64,000 bases of DNA from Tubiluchus corallicola (GCA_030141605.1 JAQGDQ010000037.1:499001-563000), one strand, 5' to 3'; shown: positions 23,901-33,901, numbered from the stretch's first letter. Numbers and translations are program-made. The notes: generated by a model from the letters alone, not told the origin.

Positions 23901-26900
23901 TCTGTTCAACCTAAAAATAAACAAAACAAAAACCAGTTGTATTATAGATATTTGTACTGTACTGCTTAAGAAAAGATAACAGAAGTTGTTAATGGGGTCT
24001 TTTGTAACGATTCTCTCCCACGATTGTTTTGATAGTACATTGCGTTGCTAAAAATACACTGAACTGCAGTATTAGTGTTCAAGTCTGTTTATTTTAAGAT
24101 AGATCGCTCTTGTGTTTTGACTGCTCCAACCATAACAAGTTAATAAGAGATATGAATGATAAGAGATAACTATTTCCAATTAGTGAAACTTTGAAACAGT
24201 TTAAAGCCTGCTTCACCTGAGTTTACAGAGTGACTGCCCAAAAGTTACTGCCTCTGTGTCAGCTTTTTCGTTACTTTTTTAACAGCAAAACTGAATCAGG
24301 AAGCTTTCCAGTTAAATGCCTATATAACCTCAACAAACATTGTTTTTTTAACATACTATTATAGTTACACAAAGAATTTATAGTTACTTTTTGATAAATG
24401 TAACTGATAAATTAAATAACTTACCTTTTTGTGGCGAATTTCGTGAAGTACATATTCCCGTGAAGATCGCCATGTTTCGCGTCTTTGGGCGAGAATGATG
24501 TAAAGAGTGCAGAAAGCATCTTTGATTAACGATATTTGTTTATCATATCAGAGAGGTGACCTTACGACTGCACTCATTACATCATTCATCTCGTGCAACG
24601 AAAAAAATGGCAGTTCTTCAAATTTAATACCGACAATCATGTACAGATAAAAAGGCAAAGAAACTAGTTTTTTTAGAAAGATCATAATAAAATAAATTGA
24701 ATATTCGTAATGAAAGTAGGATTTTAGGTTGTAAGAGCTTATATTATAGTGAAAGTTTAGTTTGACTTTAAGGAAATATACTTTAAGAAAAAAAAAGATA
24801 ACAAGAAATACAATATCAATGACTTCTCAGGAGAAAGAATTGGATAACCTTGCTTTAATTACATATACAGCCACCAACTCATATTTTTTTTCAGTTAAAT
24901 CTATACTCTTATATTAATATTCTTGGTATGGGCTTAATTTATATATATATAAGATTCGAGGCTACAGCTTCGACGACGGCACCATTTGCGGCGATCTATA
25001 TATCAAACGAAAGGTCTCGATCTAGTGTCTTCTCATTGATGGTTTATTTTTCGAATCGGGCCCACCGGGAGGAGGGGGAGGCGAAAAACCCCCAAAAATG
25101 GCCCTTTTTCGGCCGTTTTTTGCAAAAGTTATACGGCTGAGATGTAGAGAACGGGAAAGGGCCGAGGGGTGTGCTGGGTATGGATAGATAGCCCGTTCAG
25201 CGGTGGGTGTAGTAGGTATATTTAGAATTCCCGAGAGGGCCAGGGCGCCCCGCAACGGGCGTTTTCCCGGACCCAACTCGCGATTTTTTCGAAATTTTGA
25301 CCAAACGGCCTGCGGAAAAAACGTTCTAGCGGCGCTTGGTGGGACTCTCGGAAGGAGATATGGGGCTCTTTACAAAGAGGAAGGACAGGGCTACACGATG
25401 ATGTGGGCTATATGTTAGGACAGGTCCACCGAGAGGAGTATCGACGAGTTAATTAGGTGTTCAATTTTCCGCAAATTTCGCAAATTTTCGCTTAGAAAAC
25501 AGTTCTGACCGCATTCCATTGTGCTGACGTCATCCATTGTACTCTGTCTATAACTTTAATTCAGCAAAAAGCTGCTTTGCAACATACAGTAGGCAGGAGT
25601 AAACGCTGCTGGCTTTGCGTTAGGTAAGTAGGCAGGATGTTACGGGCTTTGTGTTATAAATGAGGACTTGGTAGGATGTTCGCGTGTTATTGCTTATACG
25701 TGGTTTTTTCCACAAAATCTTTTGCGGGGCCTTTGCTAGTTGATAAATTAATGTTCAAGAGATAACCAAAATAAACTAGGAGACACAAAGGCAGCATTAT
25801 ATGTTTAAATGAAGAAAATAGTTATATCTTCTGTGGTAACTTTATGTTTGAAAAAACATCCTTTTTCAACGATCCAGGTGCACAATACCTCTGACAAATC
25901 TGATATCAGTTTTCGCTTTTCTCGTTCTAATTGTAGTATTTTCTGATCTGTTTTATGAGTATTGATTCTGTACTTATACTGCTGTGCTTCCATTCTTGCA
26001 CTTTCTTCTTGTTCAGCTAAGAACGTCAGCTTCCTGTGTAGTTCTGCAATCGTTTCTTTATCTTTCTGCAAAATAAATTTTCTGTAATATAATAATGGAG
26101 CAAAAAGTATAAACTAAATTTAATACACTTGGTATTGGATGGGTACAAGTATTCACATTTTCACCTTTTTCTGTAGCCCTTCACCTTGAGTTTCTTCACG
26201 AAAAAATCTCAAATTTGCAAAACAGGCTGTACAACACAAATATTTTCAATTTGAATATATACATTCCACATAGCTGACACAGTGCAAAGTGTTTATAATG
26301 CATCTAAACACGTCAGTAAAAATCATATGTAGCGTGTTTTATTTATATTTCTGTGTGCAGTATAATATTTTTGTCAAGTGCAAATAAAGATAATATGCAA
26401 GAAGTACTTAATGCCATTTATTGTAACTTTTATATCCTAGTACAAATCCAAGAATGTGCACACATGAACTTGTTACATATAGTCCAGGAACACCTTTAAA
26501 TTCTCAAGAAAAATGAAAATGCAATGCATTACACATGATCAGTCGCATGATGAGCAGAATGCATGTTTTAACACTACACATGTTTATGCAGTAGACAGCA
26601 AAATTTTGATAAAAACACCTAACGGCAATGATAACTTTTAAAAATAAAATCAGTTTACCTTTTCTTTCTGGTGTAAAATTTCTACTTTCTTTTCCATTTC
26701 TGTTTTAAAGCACGAATAGTTGGTCTGAAGAACACCCATATCAGTTTCTAGTTTAGCAATGTGTGCTTTGGCTGAAACAAGTTCTGCTTCAAACAGTCTC
26801 TTCTCTGTTTCTGCAAAACACATGAATTTTGTTAGCTATTATATCTCCAAGTATACACTGTCCATAAAATCTAAATCTTACTTTTCAGTGTTCTACCAAA

Positions 26901-27167
26901 AAAGAAAAGCGAATTACACGTGTGTTACATAAAACAATAACAATTCTTACCATCAGCAGATTTGTGAAAAAAGTCAGTTGGTACAGTATCCTCAAGCAAA
27001 CTACTTGTATCAAAGTTGAGGTGACTCGTAACTTCAGGCTTTGCTTCTGGTCTTGCTATATCTGCCTGATGCACTACATTACTACGCGATTCTCTTAAAA
27101 AACTGTCCAGAGTTCCGAGCATCCGAATCACACCAGTGTTGTCCTCCATTGCCTTTCCAGACATCAT
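9906..27167 (-). CDS. MAD1L1: Mitotic spindle assembly checkpoint protein MAD1 (11 coding exons)
   Basis: MAD1 is a dimeric coiled coil that recruits Mad2 to unattached kinetochores and forms its closed conformer; it also sits at nuclear pores. Coding exons in transcript order: 27167-26951, 26810-26659, 26065-25889, 23910-23858, 22209-22138, 21706-21625, 21496-21366, 20712-20598, 20095-19873, 17078-16888, 10061-9906. Phases agree at every junction and give 522 residues. The donor after 19,873 is weak (GTTTAA). Exons 2-8 encode Glu/Lys/Gln-rich coiled coil. Exon 9 carries the Mad2-interaction motif KVIHFKMNPTS. Exon 10 has ELKNQRLMEVF and the RWD-like fold signature GYQIDIPVRNQYRL. Exon 11 ends with RDSIPAFLSSLTLELF, near-identical to vertebrates as I recall them. 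Human MAD1 has 718 residues, so about 200 residues of middle coiled coil are absent or were missed, most likely between exons 3 and 4. The start is the first of MM, 27,167; MEDN at 27,149 resembles the human start. Confidence 0.93.
11255..13250 (+). pseudogene. 5'-truncated CR1/Jockey-like LINE reverse transcriptase, broken
   Basis: Reverse transcriptase landmarks appear in order but in several frames: NYRPINLTSVICKLLERI (about 11,820-11,875), DFQKAFDKVPQ (about 12,035-12,070), FANDMKIY (12,279 on), DLGVYVDSKLTF, VRPILDFGDVIWNP, VQRRATKL, then a C-terminal RFRRKRGDLILMFRI segment. Several stops and frameshifts separate them. The endonuclease half is missing. The active-site box FADD reads FAND. 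An AATAAA-like tail near 13,257 may be the 3' end. The element lies sense to the plus strand inside the last MAD1 intron, so it is antisense to MAD1. Clade assignment is by remembered motif style and is tentative. Confidence 0.85.
13651..13727 (-). repeat. tRNA-Ser-like relic (tRNA pseudogene or SINE head)
   Basis: Reading minus, GTAGTCATGGTCGAGTGATC resembles the D-arm and A box of class II tRNA-Ser. It is followed by a TGCTAAT anticodon-loop-like segment (GCT anticodon) at the expected distance. The 3' end TCACTAC can pair with the 5' GTAGTCA except for one position. The B box (GGGTATGATAG) is badly degraded, so it is not a working tRNA. Confidence 0.4.
14600..16420 (+). CDS. FOXRED2: FOXRED2/ERFAD-like FAD-dependent oxidoreductase, intronless
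   Basis: FOXRED2 (ERFAD) is an ER-lumen flavoprotein that works with ERdj5 in ER-associated degradation. The 606-residue product begins MAKVFIVFVLLKVLSDVSCS, a typical signal peptide, so the ATG at 14,600 was preferred over the in-frame one at 14,528, which would add 24 residues before it. The FAD-binding motif GAGPAGLQLG is at residues 31-40, and a second Rossmann motif GHGNSAFEVA, for NAD(P)H, is at about 214-223. Further family signatures are RKLISINKRNTGR, VISCLGF and LFFAGVNTHSLD. Human FOXRED2 is longer (about 684 residues) and ends in a KDEL-like tail; here the end is QGVGIVA, with no retention signal. A possible splice donor AAG|GTGTAG at 16,400/16,401 leaves room for an unseen last exon. 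The gene has no intron and lies antisense inside the last MAD1 intron. Identity is firm; the C-terminus is not. Confidence 0.92.
   Translation: MAKVFIVFVLLKVLSDVSCSELVYHHYCIVGAGPAGLQLGYFLGKADRDYLVLERANTSGSFFMKYPRHRKLISINKRNTGRKNKEFNLRHDWNSLLSDNELLQFKHYSHDFFPDADTYRKYLEDFRERNNVKVQFNTEVNNIRKVSDKDNFKGFFFLMNDQRNNIYKCRTVVMANGVSIPNVPIFKGSEFVEEYADISVDPEDYEAKSLLILGHGNSAFEVADSVIGRTNFIHMLARSRIRLSWETHYVGDLRAVNNALLDTYQLKSLDGIGEADMSEVEIEKIGDQFYLSEASNGGIHVDDNFAFRAPYDKVISCLGFKYDFSIFNSSLPVKVAGSGITKKFPAISHHYESKQVPGLFFAGVNTHSLDVYKSAGGFIHGYRYTVKALYRLLEYRYHGVEWPSISIKSSQIVNFILRRVNEASDIYQMFSILGDIILIKENGESAEYLQGYPIKTLSDFTKLTGKDGGPMIVVTLQYGANFSGPGSDPFRRDRATAQQELAHESNFLHPVLYYYDQVPSANEMTSLLEGQILPKPLFLHHIVEDFLTEFTAPASHIEPLYRFIDAVLGQDTRWRFAEDCFKQALTQSFLPMTCRQYYAQGVGIVA
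16484..16489 (+). promoter_or_regulatory. Polyadenylation signal AATAAA of the FOXRED2-like gene
   Basis: AATAAA lies 64 bases after the TAG at 16,418-16,420. A transcript ending here would stay inside the MAD1 intron, with no overlap of the MAD1 exon at 16,888. Confidence 0.55.
17391..17466. repeat. 38-bp direct tandem duplication
   Basis: GAAACTTTTTCATTACTCAC starts at 17,391 and again at 17,429. The two 38-base copies differ at one base (GCGTAC versus GCATAC), so the duplication is recent. It lies in a MAD1 intron. Confidence 0.85.
17838..18954. mobile_element. TIR element of about 1.1 kb in a MAD1 intron
   Basis: Imperfect inverted ends of about 65 bp. The left end (17,838-17,902) carries GGGACTGCGATGCACG followed by AAAAATGGCACAGG and AAAAAATGGCACAAATGGA. 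The right end (18,886-18,954) reads the same backwards, ending GTGCATTTAGGGACTAC. The ends are built of short ATGGCAC sub-repeats. The interior has no transposase frame; it holds a pyrimidine-rich tract and a stretch near 18,690-18,800. Target duplication was not resolved and superfamily is unknown. Confidence 0.7.
18215..18482. repeat. CT-rich (polypyrimidine) simple sequence
   Basis: About 270 bases of C and T with few purines, such as CTCTCTCCC and TTTCTCT blocks. Three overlapping plus-strand open frames here are Ser/Leu/Phe-rich artefacts of the low complexity. It lies inside the TIR element. Confidence 0.9.
20838..20995. repeat. TG/CA to AT microsatellite
   Basis: A GTGTGTGTGTGT run passes into mixed CATGCA and then long (TA)n tracts up to about 20,993. 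It lies in a MAD1 intron between exons 7 and 8. Confidence 0.9.
22380..22585 (+). repeat. Dispersed repeat, member B of an inverted pair
   Basis: Shares TATTAAATTTGAAGAAC, TACATCATTCTCGC and GCGAAACATGGCGATCTT, in this order, with the minus strand of 24,425-24,640. No coding content. The family is unknown; length and unclear ends suggest a short interspersed or MITE-like element. It sits in the MAD1 intron between exons 4 and 5. Confidence 0.7.
24425..24640 (-). repeat. Dispersed repeat, member A of an inverted pair
   Basis: Minus-strand copy of the repeat at 22,380-22,585, with the same three anchor phrases in the same order. The pair brackets the small MAD1 exon 23,910-23,858. Its end reads CACAAAAAG|GTAAGT, a fine donor site that mimics an exon border. 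Confidence 0.7.
24900..25739. mobile_element. GC-rich insertion, possible non-autonomous Helitron
   Basis: A block of about 550 bases here is far richer in G and C than its surroundings, with runs such as GGGAGGAGGGGGAGGCG. The proposed left end is A|TCTATACTC at 24,900, followed within 50 bases by a (TA)n run. The right end is CTAG|T at 25,736-25,740, with a small hairpin CAAAATCTTTTG 11 bases before it. A TC start, a CTRR end with a near-terminal hairpin and insertion between A and T are Helitron hallmarks. No Rep/helicase is present. Either boundary could be wrong, and a different origin for the GC-rich core is possible. It lies in the MAD1 intron between exons 3 and 4. Confidence 0.45.
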
Positions 27168-27793
27168 TGTAACTATTATCTAAATTTGTAAGAAAAATCT
27201 GTTGTAACCTTCCAATAAAGGCATGCAGACACAGTTAGAAGACGAGAAAATTCACGAAAAATAAAAGATAACAGAATTTGTGCAAAAATATTCTAGTTGC
27301 TTAAATTTTATCATATTCGTCGTGAGCTTCTAACAGTACATTGACTTGACACAATGCTTCTGGACATTGTGAAGTAAATGTGAATTAATTTTATAAAAAA
27401 TTTCACTGATGAAGATGGAACTTTTCCATTTTCAATGACTGGGTCGAACAGCAGCTACACACACTACAGCTACAGAATTTAATTATTTAAAATTTTCATA
27501 TCACTCCACTTAATAAAACAAACATTTTGTAAGTGTGCACTATATGTGAAGTTCTATCATTTTCATCTTCATCTAGTATCATATCGTATTTGCAACATTG
27601 ACAACCAGATATACTGCTCACTGCTGTACTGTCACAAATAGGGGTTAAGTAAATACACTCATTGAAAACCCATATTTTCCTACAAAGTAATTGTTACAAA
27701 ATTATAAAGATTAAACTTTAGTGGGTTTGGTGTGACAATCATCATGGTAGGAAAGTTATTCCACTCATTCACCATTTTCACAATAAATAAATA

Positions 27794-29309
27794 CAATAGG
27801 CGCTGCTTAATAGACTCGCTTTGGGATGGAAGTGCTTTGACCCAATTAACCAACTGAATCCATTAAGCGACAGATGTAGTATCACTAGTACAGAAGTACG
27901 AAACACCAGCTTATTATGCCTGCAAAGGCTTTTAAGAACTTTAGAAACGAAGTAAGGTAGTTATTTAAAAATATTAGTTCATAAAGTGGATTAATGAAAA
28001 AAAAATAAAAAGTTTACTTTTATAAATCACAAGTCTGTTTATTTACAAAATTTTTTTCAAGGTCAGCTGCTTCATTTTTTAGCGAAAAAGTTGAGTCACA
28101 AAGTTCTCACAATGATAAAAACGTCGAAAATCTCTTGCTGTATGATACACAAATGCTTGCAAAATATTTAGTGCTTGGCATGCTTGAACTGCAGATGGTA
28201 GCACCCGTTTCTCCGTAAGTGGCTTTGTCTGCAGTTTCGTATAAGTTCCCGCTAGCTATTGACAATTTCATCATCGGTTAATTGCAAGGCGACCTGTGTA
28301 GCCGAATAAATTTCAACCCAGGCTTAAAATGCATCATTGTTCATATCAGGTGGAGCAGCTAGACCTATCTCTTGCAATGCAAGAATTTCGTTGTCAGCTT
28401 CATTCACACAAATAAAACTAGCATGAGTGAAGCAGTTCTGAATAGTGTGTTCTCAGTAACATTACTCCAGGACATAGCCATAATTGCAGTGTATCGAGAA
28501 GGCTGTTTTTAGCCAGCTCATTTGCGTTTAATTGAGAAGGTGCTATCAGAATTATTCTCGTCTAAAACTACGTTTTTTCTTTTCTGGAGTCAGCGTTTAG
28601 TGTTCGAATAAAGCCTTGATCACACGGTAGAATGAGCGATGCAGTGTTTGCTGGTAAAACACAACTTTACCGTGTTTTAATAATGCATTAACTACATTGG
28701 TAGTGTAATTGTCTACCAGTAAAAAGATGTTTCGCTTTAAGCTTGCATTTCACCAACCATTCACTAAACAACACAACTGTCACCCAAGCATTCGAACTTG
28801 CACAGTAATCTACTGGTAACTTTGCAACACCTTCTTGTGCTGTACCTGCACCCCTGGCATAACAGCAATAGCTAACTGATAACATTCTGTGAGAGCTTCA
28901 AAAGCAAACCACTAGGCAAGTGATTAATGTGTTTAGCTTTCATGGTAACGAAGTTAATTGCAGTGGGCCGCACGCGGATCAAAGCAAAACCAATAGGCTA
29001 GCATATCAGTGTATGATAAACGTTCCTACTTACAAACAAAACAGTACAGAGCATGATTGTTTCTATGCATATTAAAGCACAAAAGCGAACTAAGATTACA
29101 TAAAAAAGTTATAAAAGCTTATTGGTCACACAAAAATTTCTTACTGAAGCATGTGAAGCAAAAATATTGAGTCAATTATGTGGAGTTATTTGAGTCTATT
29201 ATCGGTAGTTTTTATATATACTTAAAGAGAAGTGGCCCGTACCAGGTGTTTTCGAGTCAATTAAGCAACTGAATCTATTAACAGTGAGTCTAATAAATGG
29301 CATCTACTA
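27794..29309 (-). mobile_element. pogo/Tigger-like DNA transposon, degenerate, with transposase remains
   Basis: The element is flanked by TA and has degraded inverted ends: CAATAGGCGCTGCTTAATAG at the left, and a right end reading TAGTAGATGCCATTTATTAG backwards. The same ends are better kept in the copy at 43,750-44,745. On the minus strand are pieces of a Tigger/jerky-type DDE transposase. LPVDYCASSNAWVTVVLF lies in one frame (about 28,820 downward). LLVDNYTTNVV, the catalytic-Asp box, is in another (about 28,715). Then TIQNCFTHASFICVNEADNE (about 28,440) and LTDDEIVNS near the C-terminus follow. Frameshifts and stops make it inactive. Confidence 0.8.
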
Positions 29310-29849
29310 TATTAAAAAAAGTCAAGACATGGCCTTTCCTAGTTTCTGAATCAACAACATTTTCTTTTGCAGTCCGAATTTTATAAATTTTAATAAGATC
29401 TCTGTGGAGTCTTCTTAATTCAAATGTGGATAAATTGCAATACTCAATCTTTCTAAATGTGTGAGATTCTTGCAACCAAATACTATTTTTGTAACATGCA
29501 TTTACATTGCTTTCACAAACAACACGTCTTTCCGATAATGAGGCTTCTAAAGCTGTACAGTCTACTCTAGATGGTGTCTAATTAAGCCAAAATATAATTT
29601 CAATATAACCTCTTTATTTCAAGAAACGATGTGCCTCTTTACTACCTCCTAAACCTTATTAGCTTCTTTAACCAACAGCAACGCATTGCTGGGAAAATTT
29701 TAAGTCTCATGTTATTATCACACCAAAATATTTTTACTATCTGTATATTATTTTGTGCTGAGTATGAATACGACACTGGATCACGAGACTTTACCTTGCC
29801 ATTAATGTGAAAAATGAAATCTGGTTACACCATTACAAAAGTTTCTTAG

Positions 29850-30200
29850 TGACATAATGAAGAAACGATGCCACTTTACTACAATCCCGGTCACGGGCGA
29901 TTTTTGGTGAGCAATCACCTTATGCTCCCTGGCACGATGTGTTAATGAATCGGAGAAAGCAATGTACCGGCAGATCTGTCCTTTACTTCCTGAAGGCCGC
30001 CTAATCCGCCGAAAACACACCATTCGTCTGACACGGCTGCGGTTATATTTTTGCTTGGAAATAATTGATTTGTCAAGCTGGACAATCATGCCTTGTCCCC
30101 AATCTGTTGCTGGTCCTTGAGAAGCAGGCGGAGCACACATCCCTCAAACACTGGTACCATTGCACCACTACTAAAGGCGTAACTCCTACCACGCAGCAGG
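29850..30200 (-). pseudogene. Merlin/ISXO2-like (IS1595 family) transposase remnant
   Basis: Minus-strand pieces match the order seen in this family. VVVQWYQCLRDVCSACF resembles the typical VVDWYNFCREVC segment. Then come GMIVQLDKSIISKQKYNRSR, which resembles the catalytic VQIDESLF-KRKYNRGR box, then WCVFGG, and then DRSAGTLL. They lie in three frames, so at least two frameshifts broke the gene; in addition, the catalytic Glu after IVQLD reads Lys. No terminal inverted repeats were found. The family is common in bacteria, but eukaryotic Merlin elements carry the same domain and fit this context better. Confidence 0.7.
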
Positions 30201-30319
30201 CAGTATGTATGACCTGTAGTGTGGTAGGAGTCCAAAAATACTCTATATCGCTTTCTGTCCAAATCATCTATATCGTTTTTCTATAGACACCTTTCTGTCC
30301 AAAAATACTCTATATCGCT
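30182..30319. repeat. Hairpin followed by a short direct duplication
   Basis: ACTCCTACCAC (30,182-30,192) and GTGGTAGGAGT (30,221-30,231) form a perfect 11-bp inverted repeat with a 28-base loop. GTCCAAAAATACTCTATATC begins at 30,230 and again at about 30,297. It adjoins the Merlin remnant and may be part of that element. Confidence 0.7.
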
Positions 30320-31840
30320 TGCAGCAATTTAATTATTTACTCAGGTTAAAGTACACTTATGATCATATGGTATTTTAATCAACAATATTTGTATTATATT
30401 AACATTAACTCATCCGACCACTGGTGACGCTTGGCACGCAGTCAACTGATTTAGGATTTCGGACCAAATATATCGTAAGAGCAGCGCGGATCGTCATAAT
30501 ACCCCAAGCAGACAAATCGAATAGGTGATTATTCGGCGAAAATCGGTTCTAACAGAGTACGGAAACGACGTGAAATAGTAATTACAAGTTTTTTTTTCAA
30601 TTTTATTATAATATATTATATTACACCTAGTATTTCGTAATAGTAGTAATTATTTATATTATTAATTATTATTTTCAGCCGAGAAGCAGTTTTGACTGTT
30701 CACCTTGATGCAAAAAGGTACAAGCACTAGACTGAACAAACAACAACGAGAAAGCGAGTTCACACAAATCTCGTTATCTAGATGAAGAGCAAATGGATTT
30801 TTTTTTGCAAATTAAAGTTAAACTCAGCTCAAAATTAAACCAGAAATCTCATGTTTTCGAGTCTCGCAACTCGCGCCCGAGAGAAACTTTGTAATGCTGT
30901 AAATACAAGTCAGGTTTCACGTCAGTTTCATTTGTTTGCACAAATACTGACGACAACGACGACGGAACAAATATTGTATCCAGCAGTTAGAGGATGAAAA
31001 ATTATTCTTCATGAATACATCTTAAGAAATTCGTCCTGAAATACAAGCGAAGCTGCCGTGACATGATGCAGATGTATAAACCAGTGCAATGGGATAGACA
31101 GACTACATTGGTATGGGCATGCAAGCATACACCACATACAACTGTTTGGAAAAACCGGTAGACATGCAGTCAAACATACAAATTTAGCTCAATTAGAGGC
31201 TATAGTTGGTTAAACACAGGCAAAATCACCAAAAGACGCAATGCTCCTAACAAGCTTTTTTTGGAGCAGCATAGCTCAGCTATTATACGAACTCCTCTGC
31301 TGGTGGCATCTTTGTAAATCTTTTAGTAACAACGATGTACTAAGAGAAGTAGAGGAAATGTAAACTATGGATTGAGGTTTTGTATCACTTATGCACGTGT
31401 TGTCTCATTACACACAGAGCTTGCGTTAGCAGTAACGCTGTATAAAACTTGTAAATTTAAACTCCCATGATAGCCGTTAGGTGGACCCATTTTAACGGTA
31501 AGTCATTCGAAAGAAGTTTAGATAACATTGTGTAAAATTTGAGAAAATAACCAGAGCATTCATACAGTCATACCACACATTAGGTGAATAAAATTACTTT
31601 ATATTGTCAACAAGATCAATAAAGTATTTCTTGGGAGCCAGTGATGCAAACTGGCATGATGATACAGTGATGTTTAACCAGTTGACATGAATATTATAAA
31701 TTATTAAGTTTTTTTCTAATTACATAAGTAGGTTTTAAAACAGGTAAGTGTTATTTTAATAATGCAACATTGTATAGAATTTTTTTGGGATGTTCACTAA
31801 AATTCCTTTTTCTTCCTCTTTAAAGTATAACCATGACTAT

Positions 31841-32184
31841 ACAAAGTAATTTTACTTTTTTCAGATAGTTAAAAGTGTGGTAAGACGATACGAATGCTCA
31901 GATTATTTTTTAAAGTTTGCACGTTATCTAAACTTGCTTCAAATGATTTATCGTTCAAATGATTGTGACCAATGTCATCGTGAGAGTTTAATTTACAGTA
32001 CAAATTACCTAATTTACCTTGACAATACAAAGTAGTTTTATTTTTTTTTAGTTAGCTAAGAGTGTGAATTCGAATGCTCTGATTATTTTTTCAAAGCTTA
32101 CACAGTGTTATCTAAACTTGTTTCAAATGACTTATCCTTAAAATGGCTCTGCCTAAGGGTAATCGCGACAGTTTAAATTTACAA
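31841..32184. repeat. 186-bp diverged tandem duplication
   Basis: Two copies start with ACAAAGTA at 31,841 and 32,027. Shared phrases in order are CGAATGCTC, GATTATTTTTT, TTATCTAAACTTG, TTTCAAATGA and a final TTTAATTTACA or TTTAAATTTACA. There are many substitutions, so it is old. No coding content. Confidence 0.75.
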
Positions 32185-33394
32185 CATGTCTACAGTTTTA
32201 GTGTTAACTCAAGCCCTCTTTGCAAAAAGACAATAATGATATAAATTTCAAAGACTAATCTTTTAAGTTTTGAATATTATGAAAAGCAATTTCGTGTATT
32301 TTAAAGCAAAGGACATATGCCATGTAGCCTGTTAGGTTCATTTTACAATTACACTACATTTGGTTGTAGAGCCTCAGATGAGTTGGAAGTTCACATGTAT
32401 GAGTGGGAGAAGTGTGAGAACAAAGAAAGATTTTAGCCTTCGGGTTATGTTAAGATGATTTAAATACTTTTGTGGTTCCATGAGCTACTAAGATGAGCTG
32501 GGCGACATAATTCAGTTGCATTTTTTAGTTTGGGAATGACATTTGCTACATTACAAAGCTAGCCTAGCTGGAATAGCTGGGAACATAAATAGCATTATCG
32601 TTTGATAGTAATTATTGTAACAATGTGTTTTGATATTACATGTTACCACGGTGGCCCGGAGCTTTTGGATTGTTTCATAATTTTTATAATGTTTATGACT
32701 TGTAATAATTATGTGAAATGTTACTAGCTCAAAGCTGAATGATTTGGTTGGTGTTTTGTCACGATCTGCCGTGAAAAAGAGCCTGTTATATTAGTCTCAT
32801 TTTGCACAAGGGCCCCTTTATATTCTCGCATCTGCAAAAATTCTGATTAGTATGTTTGTAATGCCCTTGTCAAGTTCATACCTGAAGTCCATTGCCAAAC
32901 ACAAAGAACATTGATCTATTTTGTATGTTTCCTTCAGATTTAAATGTTGTGCATGGAAGCGACATAAAAATTATTGTTTATTTCTCATCTTTCAATTGTC
33001 ATACATGTTTCAGTGACTTGTGCTATCAATCATCTTCCTCATCTCCCGATTTTCACTTGAAATTTTGTCATCTCCATAGTTAAATTACAATGGTTATTAC
33101 TTTCCTTAAGGAGTTACATGTGCAGATTAAGAAAGTTGCAGCCAATGTTGCATTTGCACATTACTTCAGTGGACAAGCCATTTGGGCATGACCATTTAGG
33201 GTGCGGCCATTTGAGCACCAAACACTTGGGCGCTATAATGCCCAGAGTCTCCACACACCATTAATATGAGGTTCTGTTAGTTTCGTTTCTATTTTGATGT
33301 TTTCTATTTCATCTTTGCTTCTTGTTATCCATGCAATGTTATCAGCATTTTCTGTGCCTATGGTGGCAAAATACTTCGTTTGATTTGTATAATT

Positions 33395-33901
33395 CTATTC
33401 TGACACGTACCACACCTGACAGCAGGTTCCAAAATTGTTTAATTCCATGTGATCACAAAGTTCTTTTCTTGATATAATGTTCGTGTCCATTAATGCTATA
33501 GCAAGATAATAAAGAGAGAAGGGCTTGTATGCAATCTCATTGAGGTATTTCTTCAATTGTTTACAAGTGGAAAATGAGCCACTCACTCTGATATCACATC
33601 TAGCACAAATTAGGATATTTTCCACTAACACAGATATCATAACAACTATGAATTTCAACAAGATTAAATATTTCTTGTAGTTATTATAGTTATGCAGTGT
33701 ATTTCTTTGTAGTGAGTTAAACGCTTTGGACATGTCCATGAGTAGTCTGAAATGGCCTTTTATGGTAGGATCTTGCAAGACTGAGCAAGTTCTGTCGTAT
33801 TTCTGGCAGGCTGATTGGCAATGGCAGCTGTTTGACTTTTTGAAATACATAGAGTACATCAAAGAGCATTTATATCTATGAGCATGCTGTACAAAATACA
33901 C
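33395..33901 (-). pseudogene. LINE reverse transcriptase fragment
   Basis: An open frame of 168 codons has RT-like landmarks. FRLLMDMSKAFNSLQRNTL resembles the palm segment around the first catalytic Asp (usual form DYSKAFDS). Then LVENILICARCDIRVSGSFS and a YLAIALMD segment resemble the stretch before and after the usual PQGD box, which is destroyed here. The usual Asp of KAFD reads Asn. No start, no endonuclease and no intact catalytic core; I read it as an open but decayed relic. Clade not assigned. Confidence 0.5.

Noticed and set aside
24430-24540. Minus-strand frame ending CACAAAAAG before a strong GTAAGT donor, in the right phase to be an extra MAD1 exon
   Set aside because: The same sequence recurs inverted at 22.4 kb as a dispersed repeat, no good acceptor precedes it, and exons 3 and 4 already join in phase without it.
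29802-30286. Open frames on both strands read as small genes
   Set aside because: The minus frames are pieces of one broken Merlin-type transposase; the plus frame is a shadow.
31836-32190. Tandem duplication considered as a CRISPR-like or satellite array
   Set aside because: Only two diverged 186-bp copies, no spacers, and the host is an animal.
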